Positions 29,001 through 37,392 are shown, counted from the first letter of the stretch. The stretch is DNA of 64,000 bases from Bacteroidales bacterium (GCA_017651185.1 JAGCDJ010000020.1:1-64000); one strand, 5' to 3'. Translations and numbers: made by a program. The notes: generated by a model from the letters alone, not told the origin.

Positions 29001-31408
29001 CAAAATTCGCCATCGTCGCTCTCTTCCTGCTTGAATTTTTTCGATAGTTTTTCATACTGTTTGGAGTATTTCTTGGCATCATTGTAGTTTTGGTTCGAAC
29101 GACAAATGTCTGCAAGTTTGTGGACTGTTTCGCAATAAATATATTTTTTTTTCATGCCTGCCTTGTCCATCAGCGCAAGAGCCTTCTTGTAGCAAAGTAT
29201 GGATGAATCGTAGTTTAAAAGCAGGGAATACAATTCTGCTTTCCGGGTGTTGACTTGTATTTTTAAGGTTTCCAATTCTTCCTCCTCTATATAATCGGTA
29301 TGCTGTTCAAGATACGATTCAATTTCATCGAGTGTCCTAATAGATAACTCGTGATCGTATTTTTTTTCTCCATAATCCAACAATTCTCCCAGAATTTTCA
29401 TGCAACGATTATTGATGAAGATATTGGTTGGCAGTGTTTTATATGCATTATACGCAGCTGTGTAATATTCAATCGGTTCTTCTTTGGCTAAGGCAAGTTC
29501 GTAAAGCGTATTTGCATAGTTTCGAGTATTAGTCAGCGACAAGGCTTCGAACATTTCCTTTGCTTCCAACAGCATTTGCGTACCCTTGAAACCCTTGGCA
29601 GCATCGCAAATGTACTTTCCTACATTGTATAGCGAATAAGCATAGTATATACTATCGGTGTGGGTGGCATTTCCCTTTGCAAAATAATCCTCGAATGCAA
29701 TCATTATCGGACGAGTGCTGTTTATACGCTCGCTTGGATTTGTCGAACTGCGTTTCATAATGGCACACACGGCATCGTAGCGCAACGAATCGCAATGTGT
29801 TCCCTTGGTAGGACGGAAAGAGCTACTGTATAGTTGTTCTACCTCGTCATCGTCAACTGCTACCGTCAAGAAGTCGGAGATTGACATGTAGGAGGTCGGA
29901 ACAATAGCTTCGTCAATGTCATTTACTTCATTTTCAATTATATAATTGTATTCCTTGCGATATTTTTCGGCTTCCTTTTGGTTGCCTGCCGTTTCGTAGG
30001 CTTCGGCTAACTTCAGTATCACATTTACATTTCCACCATTTGTACTGTCGTCGCTATTGTAGGCTTGCAGGTAGTATTCGATGGACTTGTCGATGTTGCC
30101 TTTCTGCATATAGCATCTGCCGATGTTGGTAAGAGAATAGATGTACTGGTCAATGTCTTTGTCGCGGCTAAAATCTGCCATTTTTTCGTAGTATAGGATG
30201 GCTTTGTCGTAGTCGTGAAGTCCATCGCTGCTATATTGGTCGCCTAGTGCTGTCAGAATGTTAATAATGCGTTGGTTACGGTAGTCGTTGCTTGGCAGCT
30301 TAGTGAAGATGTTGAGTGCTGCCTCGGCATATTTCATTGCAGTTTCCCAATCGTTGCGTCCATTGTTGTAAATTACAGCGATTTCATACAATATGTCGGC
30401 GTGGGGTTCAGAAATTGCATTTTCGGGAGAAACACAAAGTTCGTCTGCCGATTTCAGGTAGCGTGTGGTGCGGGCTGTCATCAGAGCCGTATTTTCATCG
30501 TCGTCAGAATTTAGCGATGCATTCCAGCATTGCATAGCGATATGATACAGTGACTTTGCATACATCATACTATCGGCAGTGCTTTTCATTCCCTCTTTTT
30601 CAAACAAGCCTTGCAGTTCCTCAAATGGCAGCATGGCTTCCTCAACATTGTAGCTGTCCAAAAGTTTGTTGTAAAGTGAATCGCGGTGGTTTGCTGGATT
30701 TTCTATCGGCTGGTAAATAATAGGTATATATGCGTCTATTGAATATTCCTCATTCGAAACGATAAGATCTTTGTATTGTTCAAGACTGAAATAATGTTCC
30801 GAATCTTTGCCGCCTGCCTTTTCTTCGGCCTTTAAGGCTTCGTCTATAGCTTCTTCGGCCTTGCCGTATTCATTAATATTCATGTATGCGAAAGCAACCT
30901 CCTCCATGGCATTAGAAAGTTCGTGGTACTGCTTTTTGAGATATTTCTTAGTGAAATCAGCATTCAGCAAAGCATAGCGCAGGTGCTTTTCATAGTCAAC
31001 CAAATCGTACGAATAGTATGATTTTAGCACTTCGAGCATTTCGAAGCACCGCCATACATCATCGTTGTCGAGTTTGTCGGTCTTTGCATACACAGACATT
31101 GCCGTGTCGTAGTAGGGGATGCACTCTTTAAAATAAAAGTTCTGCTGCCTGTATAATCCTACATGAAACATCATTCGGGCGTATGGCAGTTCTCCAATTT
31201 CAGTTGCCGACATATCTTTCGAGACAAATTCATCGTAAGCCGAAACATATAGTTCGTTAGCTTCGCCAAGGCAGTCGGCAATAATGTCGGCATCGCTTGA
31301 AAGACAAGATTTCACAAGGGATTCAGCTTTTTGTATTTTATTTTCAATCTGCGAGAACGCGTGCAAACAGAATGGAATTGTCGCTAAAAGTAAGACAAGT
31401 CTTTTCAT
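26045..31408 (-). CDS. Giant exported TPR-CHAT (caspase-like) protein
   Basis: 1787 residues. Signal peptide MKRLVLLLATIPFCLHAFSQ is followed by about 1250 residues of TPR and degenerate TPR helices; clear canonical TPRs lie at about 1050-1240 (YAEVQTLNNLG, YATTLCNIALTY, YAETFNGIGDVY). An internal module recurs around residues 258-300, 565-605 and 847-885, with the pattern LFE..G...DSI.YAYSLY. The C-terminal CHAT domain (about 1480-1785) has the caspase dyad: His1633 in HIATHG and Cys1698 in SACQTGLG. CHAT-TPR proteins are usually cytoplasmic; an exported one this long is notable. It is monocistronic, with -7 box TAACTTTG at 31425-31432, and converges on the DAHP synthase gene. Confidence 0.9.
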   Translation of the reverse strand: MKRLVLLLATIPFCLHAFSQIENKIQKAESLVKSCLSSDADIIADCLGEANELYVSAYDEFVSKDMSATEIGELPYARMMFHVGLYRQQNFYFKECIPYYDTAMSVYAKTDKLDNDDVWRCFEMLEVLKSYYSYDLVDYEKHLRYALLNADFTKKYLKKQYHELSNAMEEVAFAYMNINEYGKAEEAIDEALKAEEKAGGKDSEHYFSLEQYKDLIVSNEEYSIDAYIPIIYQPIENPANHRDSLYNKLLDSYNVEEAMLPFEELQGLFEKEGMKSTADSMMYAKSLYHIAMQCWNASLNSDDDENTALMTARTTRYLKSADELCVSPENAISEPHADILYEIAVIYNNGRNDWETAMKYAEAALNIFTKLPSNDYRNQRIINILTALGDQYSSDGLHDYDKAILYYEKMADFSRDKDIDQYIYSLTNIGRCYMQKGNIDKSIEYYLQAYNSDDSTNGGNVNVILKLAEAYETAGNQKEAEKYRKEYNYIIENEVNDIDEAIVPTSYMSISDFLTVAVDDDEVEQLYSSSFRPTKGTHCDSLRYDAVCAIMKRSSTNPSERINSTRPIMIAFEDYFAKGNATHTDSIYYAYSLYNVGKYICDAAKGFKGTQMLLEAKEMFEALSLTNTRNYANTLYELALAKEEPIEYYTAAYNAYKTLPTNIFINNRCMKILGELLDYGEKKYDHELSIRTLDEIESYLEQHTDYIEEEELETLKIQVNTRKAELYSLLLNYDSSILCYKKALALMDKAGMKKKYIYCETVHKLADICRSNQNYNDAKKYSKQYEKLSKKFKQEESDDGEFWVGDDTYDTDIYGMEEQSELEKLYQYLYMLNTSIRSNNISDCRPYAIETYGKIKNLFERDGYNTSNDSIIYEYSLLHMGYIEYISEKYDSALDYMSELDRFLPQSNSISGSNYAEVHYYYLLYKALALAGKEETREALKNFDLILDYYKRLESRDEYYEIDYTMMLYAAYINTTLHDYDKAFVYYDYLMSHFDENEISDNYFATKYAISSTYAEMGEYVSVIGCLEPEFKRFEYTYVDSDICATICNLLGNAYVAVGNYDRAYKCYILAQESIRVYKGADSFAEVQTLNNLGNFCKKTGKYRVAIDYYDDALAMLDRIQSDNLAEYAVLYENKGTSYTMLGRYNEAMPLLEKSLSINKEAYGENSSHYATTLCNIALTYKSRGEYDKALKNYNEALSILRNIYDDKHPTYAETFNGIGDVYFAMGEYNKAAESFTEAMEINRKHVANDFSFLTSAEREMYWEKNKDMSQHILRCGSKLPNNDVISSGAYNAELITKGLLLTSDIEFTRSVYESGDSALISDYANLISMKNKLGKAYEMPVEDRYIDCRELKEKINTAERELVAKVEKYGGFNASIGLTWKDVQSAMRKGDVAVEFTRYEVDSTETRYAALLVNKFMKSPMFVPLCTEKDLQRLLRTGVMPEKPSDDRGATVLRDRRMGVYTSTDLYNAIWKPLEKYFTPNARIYFAPTGLLHQVAIEYAMINSTKSISDTYEIYRVSSTRFLAMDYSPRPFDEAVLYGGISYDSDTASMKRESERFGTRTASYNSFADISKDEERSSLSYLPGTKTEVETINAKLKAGKIKVDMHIGEAANEESFKDLSGKKVSLLHIATHGFFMPADTILNSEQSLNLSGLLLAGANNIWTNQPVPEGVEDGVLTAKEISNMDLRDADMVVLSACQTGLGEITDEGVFGLQRGFKKAGVHTLIMSLWSVDDNATQLMMTEFYSNLMAGMSKREAFLKAQHKLKTTKDFENPRFWAAFIMLDGNE

Positions 31409-31424
31409 ATAAATTTTTTTTCTG

Positions 31425-31432
31425 CAAAGTTA
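31425..31432 (-). promoter_or_regulatory. -7 box (TAACTTTG) of the TPR-CHAT gene
   Basis: Minus-strand TAACTTTG, 16 nt before the ATG. No perfect -33 TTTG; ATTG occurs about 20 nt upstream. Confidence 0.6.
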
Positions 31433-31513
31433 TGTATATGTGGGGAATATGCAATACGACAATGATATTTTCAAAAACAAATATTGGTTTCCGTCAAACA
31501 TTCTCGTCCATAT

Positions 31514-31550
31514 AAAAAAAACTGCGTAGCACCCAAAAGCACTACGCAGT
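31514..31550 (-). terminator. Terminator of the rnf operon
   Basis: ACTGCGTAG (31521-31529) and CTACGCAGT (31542-31550) form a 9-bp stem. On the minus strand it is followed by a seven-T run, 23 nt after the rnfA stop. Confidence 0.85.
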
Positions 31551-31573
31551 CTTTCTATGAAACACTTATTTTT

Positions 31574-32170
31574 CTAAACCAATCCTGAGAATCCCATGAA
31601 AGCAAGTGCAAGGATGCCAGCAACTACGAGAGCTGCAGGAACACCCTTCATGCCTTCTGGAATCGGAAGTTTTGCCATGTGTTCGCGGATACCAGCGAAG
31701 ATTACCAATGCAAGCATGAAACCTAATGCAGTACCTATTGCGAATACAATTGATGGAAGCAATCCCGATGGATCAAGTCCCATTGCATTGAATGTGCCGT
31801 TTCCTACCATGATGGCAACACCAAGGATTGCACAGTTGGTGGTGATAAGCGGCAGGAAGATACCCAATGCCTGATACAGCGACGGGCTAATCTTCTTGAG
31901 GATGATTTCGACCATCTGAACCAATGCAGCGATAACAAGGATGAACGCTACCGTCTGCATAAACTGTATGCCCAACGGATTGAGTACGTATGTCTGTATC
32001 AACCATGTCACTATTGTAGCAAGTGCCATAACGAACAGGACTGCGCTACCCATTCCGACTGCAGTCTTAACTTTTCCCGATACGCCTAAGAACGGGCAAA
32101 TTCCGAGAAACTGGGCAAGCACGATATTATTAACGAGCATTGCCGATATTATAATGAGTATGTATGCCAT
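31574..32170 (-). CDS. rnfA: Rnf complex subunit RnfA
   Basis: 198 residues, six predicted membrane helices. Opens ILIIISAMLVNNIVLAQFLGICPFLGVS, the signature of RnfA/NqrE, which bears conserved Cys ligands of a membrane-embedded iron-sulfur centre. Part of the ion-pumping ferredoxin:NAD+ oxidoreductase. Last gene of the operon; 11 nt separate it from rnfE. Confidence 0.95.
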   Translation of the reverse strand: MAYILIIISAMLVNNIVLAQFLGICPFLGVSGKVKTAVGMGSAVLFVMALATIVTWLIQTYVLNPLGIQFMQTVAFILVIAALVQMVEIILKKISPSLYQALGIFLPLITTNCAILGVAIMVGNGTFNAMGLDPSGLLPSIVFAIGTALGFMLALVIFAGIREHMAKLPIPEGMKGVPAALVVAGILALAFMGFSGLV

Positions 32171-32181
32171 AGTCGTAAATT

Positions 32182-32760
32182 TTATTTGTTAAACCTTCTT
32201 ACTACTGCTATAAAATATGCCAATCCGAAGAATGCACCCGGAGCAAGTACGAATACCAAGATTCCGTCTGCCTGAATGAACTGCCATCCGAAGATTGACA
32301 AGCTACCGAGAATTTCGCGGACAGCACCGAGAATCATAAGAGCCAGAGCGTAGCCCAAGCCCATTCCCAGACCATCGACGCAGGATGCCCAAACACCGTT
32401 CTTCGATGCAAAAGCTTCGGCACGACCGAGAACTATGCAGTTAACAACGATAAGCGGAATGAACAATCCCAATGTCTCGTAAATGCCCGGCAAGTATGCC
32501 TGCATGAGCAAGTCGATTACAGTTACAAACGATGCGATTACTACGATGTACGAAGGAATACGCACCTTATCGGGAATAAGATTCTTGATTAGCGATATTA
32601 CTATGTTGGAGCATACGAGGACGAATGTGGTAGCAAGTCCCATGCTCAAGCCGTTGATTGCCGATGTGGTAGTACCCAAAGTAGGACAGCAACCGAGCAG
32701 CATTACCAATACGGGGTTTTCCTTTATGAAACCCTTCGTGAAATTCTTCCAGTTATTCAT
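32182..32760 (-). CDS. rnfE: Rnf complex subunit RnfE
   Basis: About 192 residues with six membrane helices and the RnfE/NqrD signature NPVLVMLLGCCPTLGTTTSAING. With RnfA it forms the inverted-topology pair holding a [2Fe-2S] centre. The ATG at 32760 is chosen because the family starts just before NWKNFTKGFIKENPVLV; the longer reading from 32802 would overlap rnfG by 50 nt. Even so the start overlaps the rnfG stop by 8 nt, which suggests translational coupling. Confidence 0.93.
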   Translation of the reverse strand: MNNWKNFTKGFIKENPVLVMLLGCCPTLGTTTSAINGLSMGLATTFVLVCSNIVISLIKNLIPDKVRIPSYIVVIASFVTVIDLLMQAYLPGIYETLGLFIPLIVVNCIVLGRAEAFASKNGVWASCVDGLGMGLGYALALMILGAVREILGSLSIFGWQFIQADGILVFVLAPGAFFGLAYFIAVVRRFNK

Positions 32761-33418
32761 TGTCGTTTCCTCCTTCATTTGTAGGTTCAACATTTTCAGC
32801 AACTTCTGCAGGTTCCTCCTTTACTTCTTCCTGAGGAGCAGTTTCGGTCTGCTGTGCGCATGTATTACCCGATGCCTTGTAGGTTGCATAAGCTCTGTTG
32901 AGAACATCGCAGAAAGCACGAGACGAAATTGTTGCTGCTGTGATAGCGTCAACATCGCCACCGTCTTTTCTAACCTTTGCTTCGGTAGAAAGATCCTTGC
33001 CGATAACATTTCCTTTTCCGCCTTCCTGGAACCATTCGCCCATCTTAGAGCCAAGTCCAGCGGTTTCCTTATGTTCGAGAACCGAATATCCGAAAATCTT
33101 GCCTTCGGTATCGAAGCCTACAAGCACCTTTACATCACCACCGAAACCTTTGTCGGTAACAGCTTCGATAGCAGTACCAACAAGCTGGTTGTTAGCGTCG
33201 AATGCCTTGTAAACTGGAGTTCCGTCAATATCTTCAGCTTCCTGATGGTCGAATTCGGGGAGAACCTTGGTGAGGGCTTCCTTCAATCTCTTTTCTTTCA
33301 CCTGTGAAATAGGCTCCTGGGTAAAGTAATATACGAAACCGAGAGCCACGGCTGCTACTGTTGTAATCACGAACAACGTGAGCACCATATTTATTAAAGA
33401 ACTTTGTTTCTTTGCCAT
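32753..33418 (-). CDS. rnfG: Rnf complex subunit RnfG
   Basis: 221 residues: one N-terminal transmembrane helix (about 10-30) and a periplasmic FMN-binding domain. The flavinylation motif is DAITAATISSRAF, where the Thr before IS should carry covalent FMN through a phosphoester bond. An acidic Glu/Pro-rich tail (about 185-221) is an extra feature. RnfG passes electrons between RnfB/C and the NAD+ or membrane side. 25 nt separate it from rnfD. Confidence 0.93.
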   Translation of the reverse strand: MAKKQSSLINMVLTLFVITTVAAVALGFVYYFTQEPISQVKEKRLKEALTKVLPEFDHQEAEDIDGTPVYKAFDANNQLVGTAIEAVTDKGFGGDVKVLVGFDTEGKIFGYSVLEHKETAGLGSKMGEWFQEGGKGNVIGKDLSTEAKVRKDGGDVDAITAATISSRAFCDVLNRAYATYKASGNTCAQQTETAPQEEVKEEPAEVAENVEPTNEGGNDNE

Positions 33419-33443
33419 GATAATTCTTTTTTAGGTTCCACAA

Positions 33444-34439
33444 TTATTTCTTTACCTCTTCCTTTGGCGGTTTTACAACCTCACCGAAACGTTTCGGCTT
33501 GCACCAGTTGTTGATCAGCGGAACAAGTGCGTTCATAATGAGGATTGCAAACGACATACCTTCCGGATATGCGCCCCAAGTTCTAATCAAAATGGTGATG
33601 ATACCGATTCCGACACCATAAATCAACATTCCCTTGCCAGTCATCGGCGATGTTACCATATCGGTTGCCATGTAGATAGCACCGAGGAGAGCACCACCAG
33701 CGAGGATATGGAACAGCGGGTCGGCATACTTGGTCGGGTCAACGCCCCAGAGGATTGCCGAGAAAGCTGCCATAGTTCCGAGAACTGCTACTGGAATATG
33801 CCAGGTTATGACCTTACGGATAAGTAGGAAGATACCACCGAGGATCAATGCTATTGCCGACATTTCACCGAGCGAACCGCCCATATTGCCGACAAACATT
33901 TCCATGTAGTTTGGGTCAACCATCTGTCCTTCGTTGAGAAGTCCCAGTGGTGTAGGACCAGTTACTGCATCGAGAGCCTTGATGTCCCATATTGGTTCTG
34001 GAGTAGGCCAAGTGGTCATTTGCGACGGGAACGAGATGAGCAGGAATACACGACCAACGATTGCTGGGTTGAACGGGTTGTTTCCAAGTCCGCCGAAGGT
34101 CATCTTTGCGATGCCTATTGCAACGATTGCTCCAATTACTATAATCCACCAGTCGAGGTTTGCCGGAACATTGAATGCCAGAAGCATACCAGTTACGATT
34201 GCCGAACCGTCGCATATAGTGGTTTTTCCTTTCAAGAGGAACTTCTGGATCAGCCATTCAACGGCCATACATGCAACTATCGAGATGAGAGTCACTCTGA
34301 TAGCATTTAGTCCGAAGAAGTAAACCGATACGCAGAAGGCCGGTAACAGCGCAATTACCACGCTGTACATTATCTTTTTCACCGATTCGTTGCTGTGAAC
34401 GTGCGGTGACATTGCGATTGCTAATCTATTATCTGCCAT
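33444..34439 (-). CDS. rnfD: Rnf complex subunit RnfD
   Basis: 331 residues with about nine membrane helices (NqrB/RnfD family). The covalent-FMN motif is DAVTGPTPLGLL (family consensus S/TGATPL; here the Ala is Pro). FGGLGNNPFNPAIVGRVFLLISFP is the conserved quinone/flavin region. Forms the membrane core of the Na+- or H+-translocating complex. It lies 8 nt after rnfC. Confidence 0.94.
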   Translation of the reverse strand: MADNRLAIAMSPHVHSNESVKKIMYSVVIALLPAFCVSVYFFGLNAIRVTLISIVACMAVEWLIQKFLLKGKTTICDGSAIVTGMLLAFNVPANLDWWIIVIGAIVAIGIAKMTFGGLGNNPFNPAIVGRVFLLISFPSQMTTWPTPEPIWDIKALDAVTGPTPLGLLNEGQMVDPNYMEMFVGNMGGSLGEMSAIALILGGIFLLIRKVITWHIPVAVLGTMAAFSAILWGVDPTKYADPLFHILAGGALLGAIYMATDMVTSPMTGKGMLIYGVGIGIITILIRTWGAYPEGMSFAILIMNALVPLINNWCKPKRFGEVVKPPKEEVKK

Positions 34440-34447
34440 AGCTGTTA

Positions 34448-35776
34448 CTATTTTTTAGACCTTAAAATTTTTGTTACTGTCGCTTTACCGTAGCGTATGT
34501 AGTCGGTAATAGGAATTCCTGCAGGACAGGTGAAGCTACACGAACCGCATTCGATGCAGTCGAGTACTCTTTCTTCCTTCAAAGCATCGAAGTCGCGAAT
34601 CTTAGCAAGGTTCTTGAGCAAGTATGGTTCAAGTCCCATGCAGCATGCGCTTACACACTTTCCGCAACGGATACATGCATTTTCTTCCATACGAACGCTT
34701 TCGCTCTCCTTGAACATCAATACGCCTGATGTACCCTTTGTTACAGGAACTTCAAGAGACTTCACTGCCTTACCCATCATAGGTCCGCCGTTTACTACCT
34801 TGCCGGTATCTTCGGGCAAACCGCCAACTGCTGCAATGAGGTGGCTCAATGGAGTACCAACTCTTGCAAGTATGTTCTTCGGCGACTTAACCGACTTACC
34901 AGTTACAGTTACAACACGCTCGAACAAAGGTTTGTTCTTCTGTACTGCCTCGTAAATTGCGAAGGTTGAACCAACATTCTGAACTACGCAACCAACATCG
35001 ATAGGCAATGCTGGAGGAGCAGGAATTTCACGGTTTACTGTTGCCTTGATAAGTTGTTTTTCACCACCTTGCGGATATTTAACCTTCAAAGGCATAACGG
35101 TGATTCCGTATTTCTTTGCAGCTTCGGTCATCTTTGCGATTGCATCCGGCTTGTTGTTTTCGATACCGATGATAACCTTCTCTGCTCCAGTAGCTTTCTG
35201 TATAATCTTGCAGCCAACCATTATTTCCTCGGTATGTTCGAGCATAAGTCTGTGGTCGGCAGTAAGGTAAGGTTCGCATTCAACACCATTAATAATAAGG
35301 TGCTCGCACTTTTTACCTTGCGGAATCGAAAGTTTTACATGTGCTGGGAAAGTTGCACCGCCAGTACCTACAATACCGCATTCTGCGATTCTTGCGCGGA
35401 TTTCTTCAGCGGTCATTGTTATTTCGGTCTTCACGTCTGGTGTGCGGTCGATTGTTTCGAGCCATTCGTCACCCTCAACATTAATGAAGATGCAAGTATT
35501 CTTGTAACCTGATGTGTCGATTGTCTTTTCAATCTTTGCAACTGTACCCGACACTGACGAGTGGATATTTGCCGATACGAAACCTGTGCTCTTAGCGATG
35601 AGCTGACCAACCTTTACGGTGTCGCCCTTTGCAACAACCGGTTCAGCAGGAGCTCCGATGTGCTGTGCAATAGGAATCATTACCTGCTTTGGCAGTTCTA
35701 TTGTTTCGATAGGATTTCCTTTCGAAATCTTATTTTCTTGTGGATGAACACCACCTTTTGGAAAAGTTCTTAACAC
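34448..35776 (-). CDS. rnfC: Rnf complex subunit RnfC
   Basis: 442 residues, the NADH/FMN and iron-sulfur subunit. N-terminal GGVHPQENK, a Rossmann-like NADH-binding part with GIVGTGGATFPAHVKL, an SLBB region, and two [4Fe-4S] motifs near the C-terminus: CIRCGKCVSACCMGLEP and CIECGSCSFTCPAGIP. It is the site of NAD+ reduction. 17 nt separate it from rnfB. Confidence 0.95.
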   Translation of the reverse strand: MLRTFPKGGVHPQENKISKGNPIETIELPKQVMIPIAQHIGAPAEPVVAKGDTVKVGQLIAKSTGFVSANIHSSVSGTVAKIEKTIDTSGYKNTCIFINVEGDEWLETIDRTPDVKTEITMTAEEIRARIAECGIVGTGGATFPAHVKLSIPQGKKCEHLIINGVECEPYLTADHRLMLEHTEEIMVGCKIIQKATGAEKVIIGIENNKPDAIAKMTEAAKKYGITVMPLKVKYPQGGEKQLIKATVNREIPAPPALPIDVGCVVQNVGSTFAIYEAVQKNKPLFERVVTVTGKSVKSPKNILARVGTPLSHLIAAVGGLPEDTGKVVNGGPMMGKAVKSLEVPVTKGTSGVLMFKESESVRMEENACIRCGKCVSACCMGLEPYLLKNLAKIRDFDALKEERVLDCIECGSCSFTCPAGIPITDYIRYGKATVTKILRSKK

Positions 35777-35793
35777 GATGAGTCCTCCTGAGT

Positions 35794-36714
35794 TTAGTTG
35801 TTGTTTACATTGTTATCTACCACTGGAGCTTCGGACTTCACTTCCTGCGGAGCAGGTGCTGGTTCAGCTGGCTTTGGTGCTGGCGGAGTTGCAGGCTTCG
35901 GCGGGAAATTTACCGCATTGATTGCGCCTGTCGGACATTCGGCAACACACTTACGGCACGACTTGCACTTTGTGAAGTCGATGTATGCTACATTGTTTTC
36001 GACGGTGATAGCCTCGAACGGACATGCCTTTGCGCACTTACCGCAACCGATACAAGCAGCCTTGCAAGCTTTCATTGCTTCGACGCCCTTGTCCTTGTTT
36101 ATGCAGCCTACATAAACGCGACGGTCGTTCTTGCCACGAGGTCTTACTTCGATTATACCGCGCGGGCACATTCTGGCGCAACCGCCACAACCACCACACT
36201 TGTCGTAATCGATTTCGGGAAGACCTGTTTCCTTGTTAATCGATATTGCACCGAAATGGCATCCTGCAACGCAGTCGCCATAGCCAAGGCAACCGTACTG
36301 GCATCCGGTGTCGCCGCTCGATGTAGCGTGAGCGATAGCGCAGGTCTTGGCTCCGTCGTAGGTCGAGGTCTGCGGACGCTTGTCGTGAGAACCGCAGCAT
36401 CTAACGACTGCAACCATAGGTTCCTTTTCCTCGGCTACAAGTCCCATAACGGCAGCAACCTTGCTCATGGCAGCATTACCGCCTGCTGGGCAGTACTTGC
36501 CATCGAGATTACCGCTTTTCACAACGGCTTCCGACAAACCCCTACAACCGGGGAATCCGCATCCGCCGCAATTTGCACCCGGCAGACAAGCCTCAACCTC
36601 GTCGATGCGCGGGTCCTCTTCTACCTTGAATTTCTTGGCAACAAAGAACAGTATTATTGCTAACACTATTCCTAGCGCACACAAAGGTATCACAGTCCAA
36701 ATTACAATCTCCAT
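35794..36714 (-). CDS. rnfB: Rnf complex subunit RnfB (ferredoxin-interacting)
   Basis: 306 residues. One N-terminal membrane helix, then the CGGCGFPGC [4Fe-4S] motif and further Cys clusters in two ferredoxin-like pairs (CGGCGGCARMCPRGI, CIGCGKCAKACPFEAI, CKSCRKCVAECPTGAI). It accepts electrons from reduced ferredoxin. A Pro/Ala-rich tail (about 275-306) is low complexity. First gene of rnfBCDGEA. The usual Bacteroidetes gene before rnfB, rseC, is 3.1 kb upstream here. An octameric repeat array lies 39 nt before the ATG; no good -7 box is visible. Confidence 0.95.
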   Translation of the reverse strand: MEIVIWTVIPLCALGIVLAIILFFVAKKFKVEEDPRIDEVEACLPGANCGGCGFPGCRGLSEAVVKSGNLDGKYCPAGGNAAMSKVAAVMGLVAEEKEPMVAVVRCCGSHDKRPQTSTYDGAKTCAIAHATSSGDTGCQYGCLGYGDCVAGCHFGAISINKETGLPEIDYDKCGGCGGCARMCPRGIIEVRPRGKNDRRVYVGCINKDKGVEAMKACKAACIGCGKCAKACPFEAITVENNVAYIDFTKCKSCRKCVAECPTGAINAVNFPPKPATPPAPKPAEPAPAPQEVKSEAPVVDNNVNNN

Positions 36715-36752
36715 AAATTCACTGATTTAAATTATTATTTTTGTTATTCTTT

Positions 36753-36802
36753 GTTTCTGGGTTTCTAAGTTTCTATGTTTCTAATTGTTTCTATGTTTAT
36801 GG
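36753..36802. repeat. Octameric tandem repeat (GTTTCTNN) upstream of rnfB
   Basis: Four exact-register units GTTTCTGG, GTTTCTAA, GTTTCTAT and GTTTCTAA (36753-36784), then a 2-nt slip and GTTTCTAT and GTTTATGG. On the rnfB strand the unit reads NNAGAAAC. It occupies the likely promoter region. Confidence 0.7.
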
Positions 36803-36832
36803 TTGTTTGATGTTGTTTATTTGTTTGATGAT

Positions 36833-37246
36833 TTATAGTTTTATTAGATTAAGTCCATATTTCTGGTATTTAGGGAATTTACTGTCACTGCTAATTAGTG
36901 GCATATTCTCTGTTATTGCTTGCGAAATGATGAGTCTGTCGCTCGGGTCGTTGTGGTCAGACACTACTGGCAATTTCGCCATAGTCTGCAAATGTTCTTT
37001 CGCCACATATTTCACAACCATATTAAGTTTGTTTTCAACGAAATCAAATATTTCAAAGTCGGCAGGCTTTTTGCCTTTCTGAAATTGTATTTTCCCGTTT
37101 TGGAATAAATGGGTAATCTCTTTTATACTTTCAGAACTTACATATATGAGGTTTTCGTAGTCGCACAATATATATTCAACATCATCGCTGACTTGCCGAC
37201 CTTCGATTATGCTCACAAACAAACAAGTGTCTATAAGATACCTCAT
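36833..37246 (-). CDS. PIN domain ribonuclease, probable VapC-type toxin
   Basis: 137 residues. Acidic active-site residues are in place: Asp in YLIDTCLF near the N-terminus, Glu in SESIKE, and Asp in NDPSDRLIISQA and LISSDSKF. PIN toxins cleave RNA (tRNA or mRNA). Its ATG overlaps by ATGA the stop of a 41-codon ORF upstream, which is the expected position of an antitoxin. The pair has its own promoter. Located between rnfB and a T9SS gene, it looks like accessory cargo. Confidence 0.85.
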   Translation of the reverse strand: MRYLIDTCLFVSIIEGRQVSDDVEYILCDYENLIYVSSESIKEITHLFQNGKIQFQKGKKPADFEIFDFVENKLNMVVKYVAKEHLQTMAKLPVVSDHNDPSDRLIISQAITENMPLISSDSKFPKYQKYGLNLIKL

Positions 37247-37368
37247 TTGTTTACCGCTCTTCTGTCAACAACAACGACAATGCCACCCTTATTCTGCATC
37301 ATCCACATCCCAAGTTTCGACATTCGCTTGGGCATACGCTTCTTTTGTTTTGCAACCTTCTTTTCCAT
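37243..37368 (-). CDS. 41-residue basic ORF, candidate antitoxin partner of the PIN protein
   Basis: The reading frame starts at ATG 37368 and ends at TGA 37243-37245, overlapping the PIN toxin ATG. The product opens MEKKVAKQKKRMPKRMSKLG, continues with a Met/Trp-rich MWMMQNKGG, then IVVVVDRRAVNK. It is strongly basic at the N-terminus and shorter than usual VapB antitoxins (70-90 residues). A -7 box lies 17 nt upstream of its ATG, so it would be the first gene of the transcript. I recognise no family. Coupling and promoter position support that it is real. Confidence 0.6.
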   Translation of the reverse strand: MEKKVAKQKKRMPKRMSKLGMWMMQNKGGIVVVVDRRAVNK

Positions 37369-37384
37369 TTTAACGAATTTTTTG

Positions 37385-37392
37385 CAAAGGTA
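37385..37392 (-). promoter_or_regulatory. -7 box (TACCTTTG) of the toxin-antitoxin pair
   Basis: Minus-strand TACCTTTG, 17 nt before the ATG of the 41-codon ORF. Confidence 0.6.

Noticed and set aside
32483..33307. 274-codon plus-strand reading frame across rnfE/rnfG
   Set aside because: It crosses two overlapping, motif-bearing genes on the other strand and has no supporting features.
33444..36714. Na+-translocating NADH:quinone reductase (Nqr)
   Set aside because: RnfB and the ferredoxin-type RnfC are encoded and NqrA/NqrF are not, so the cluster is Rnf.
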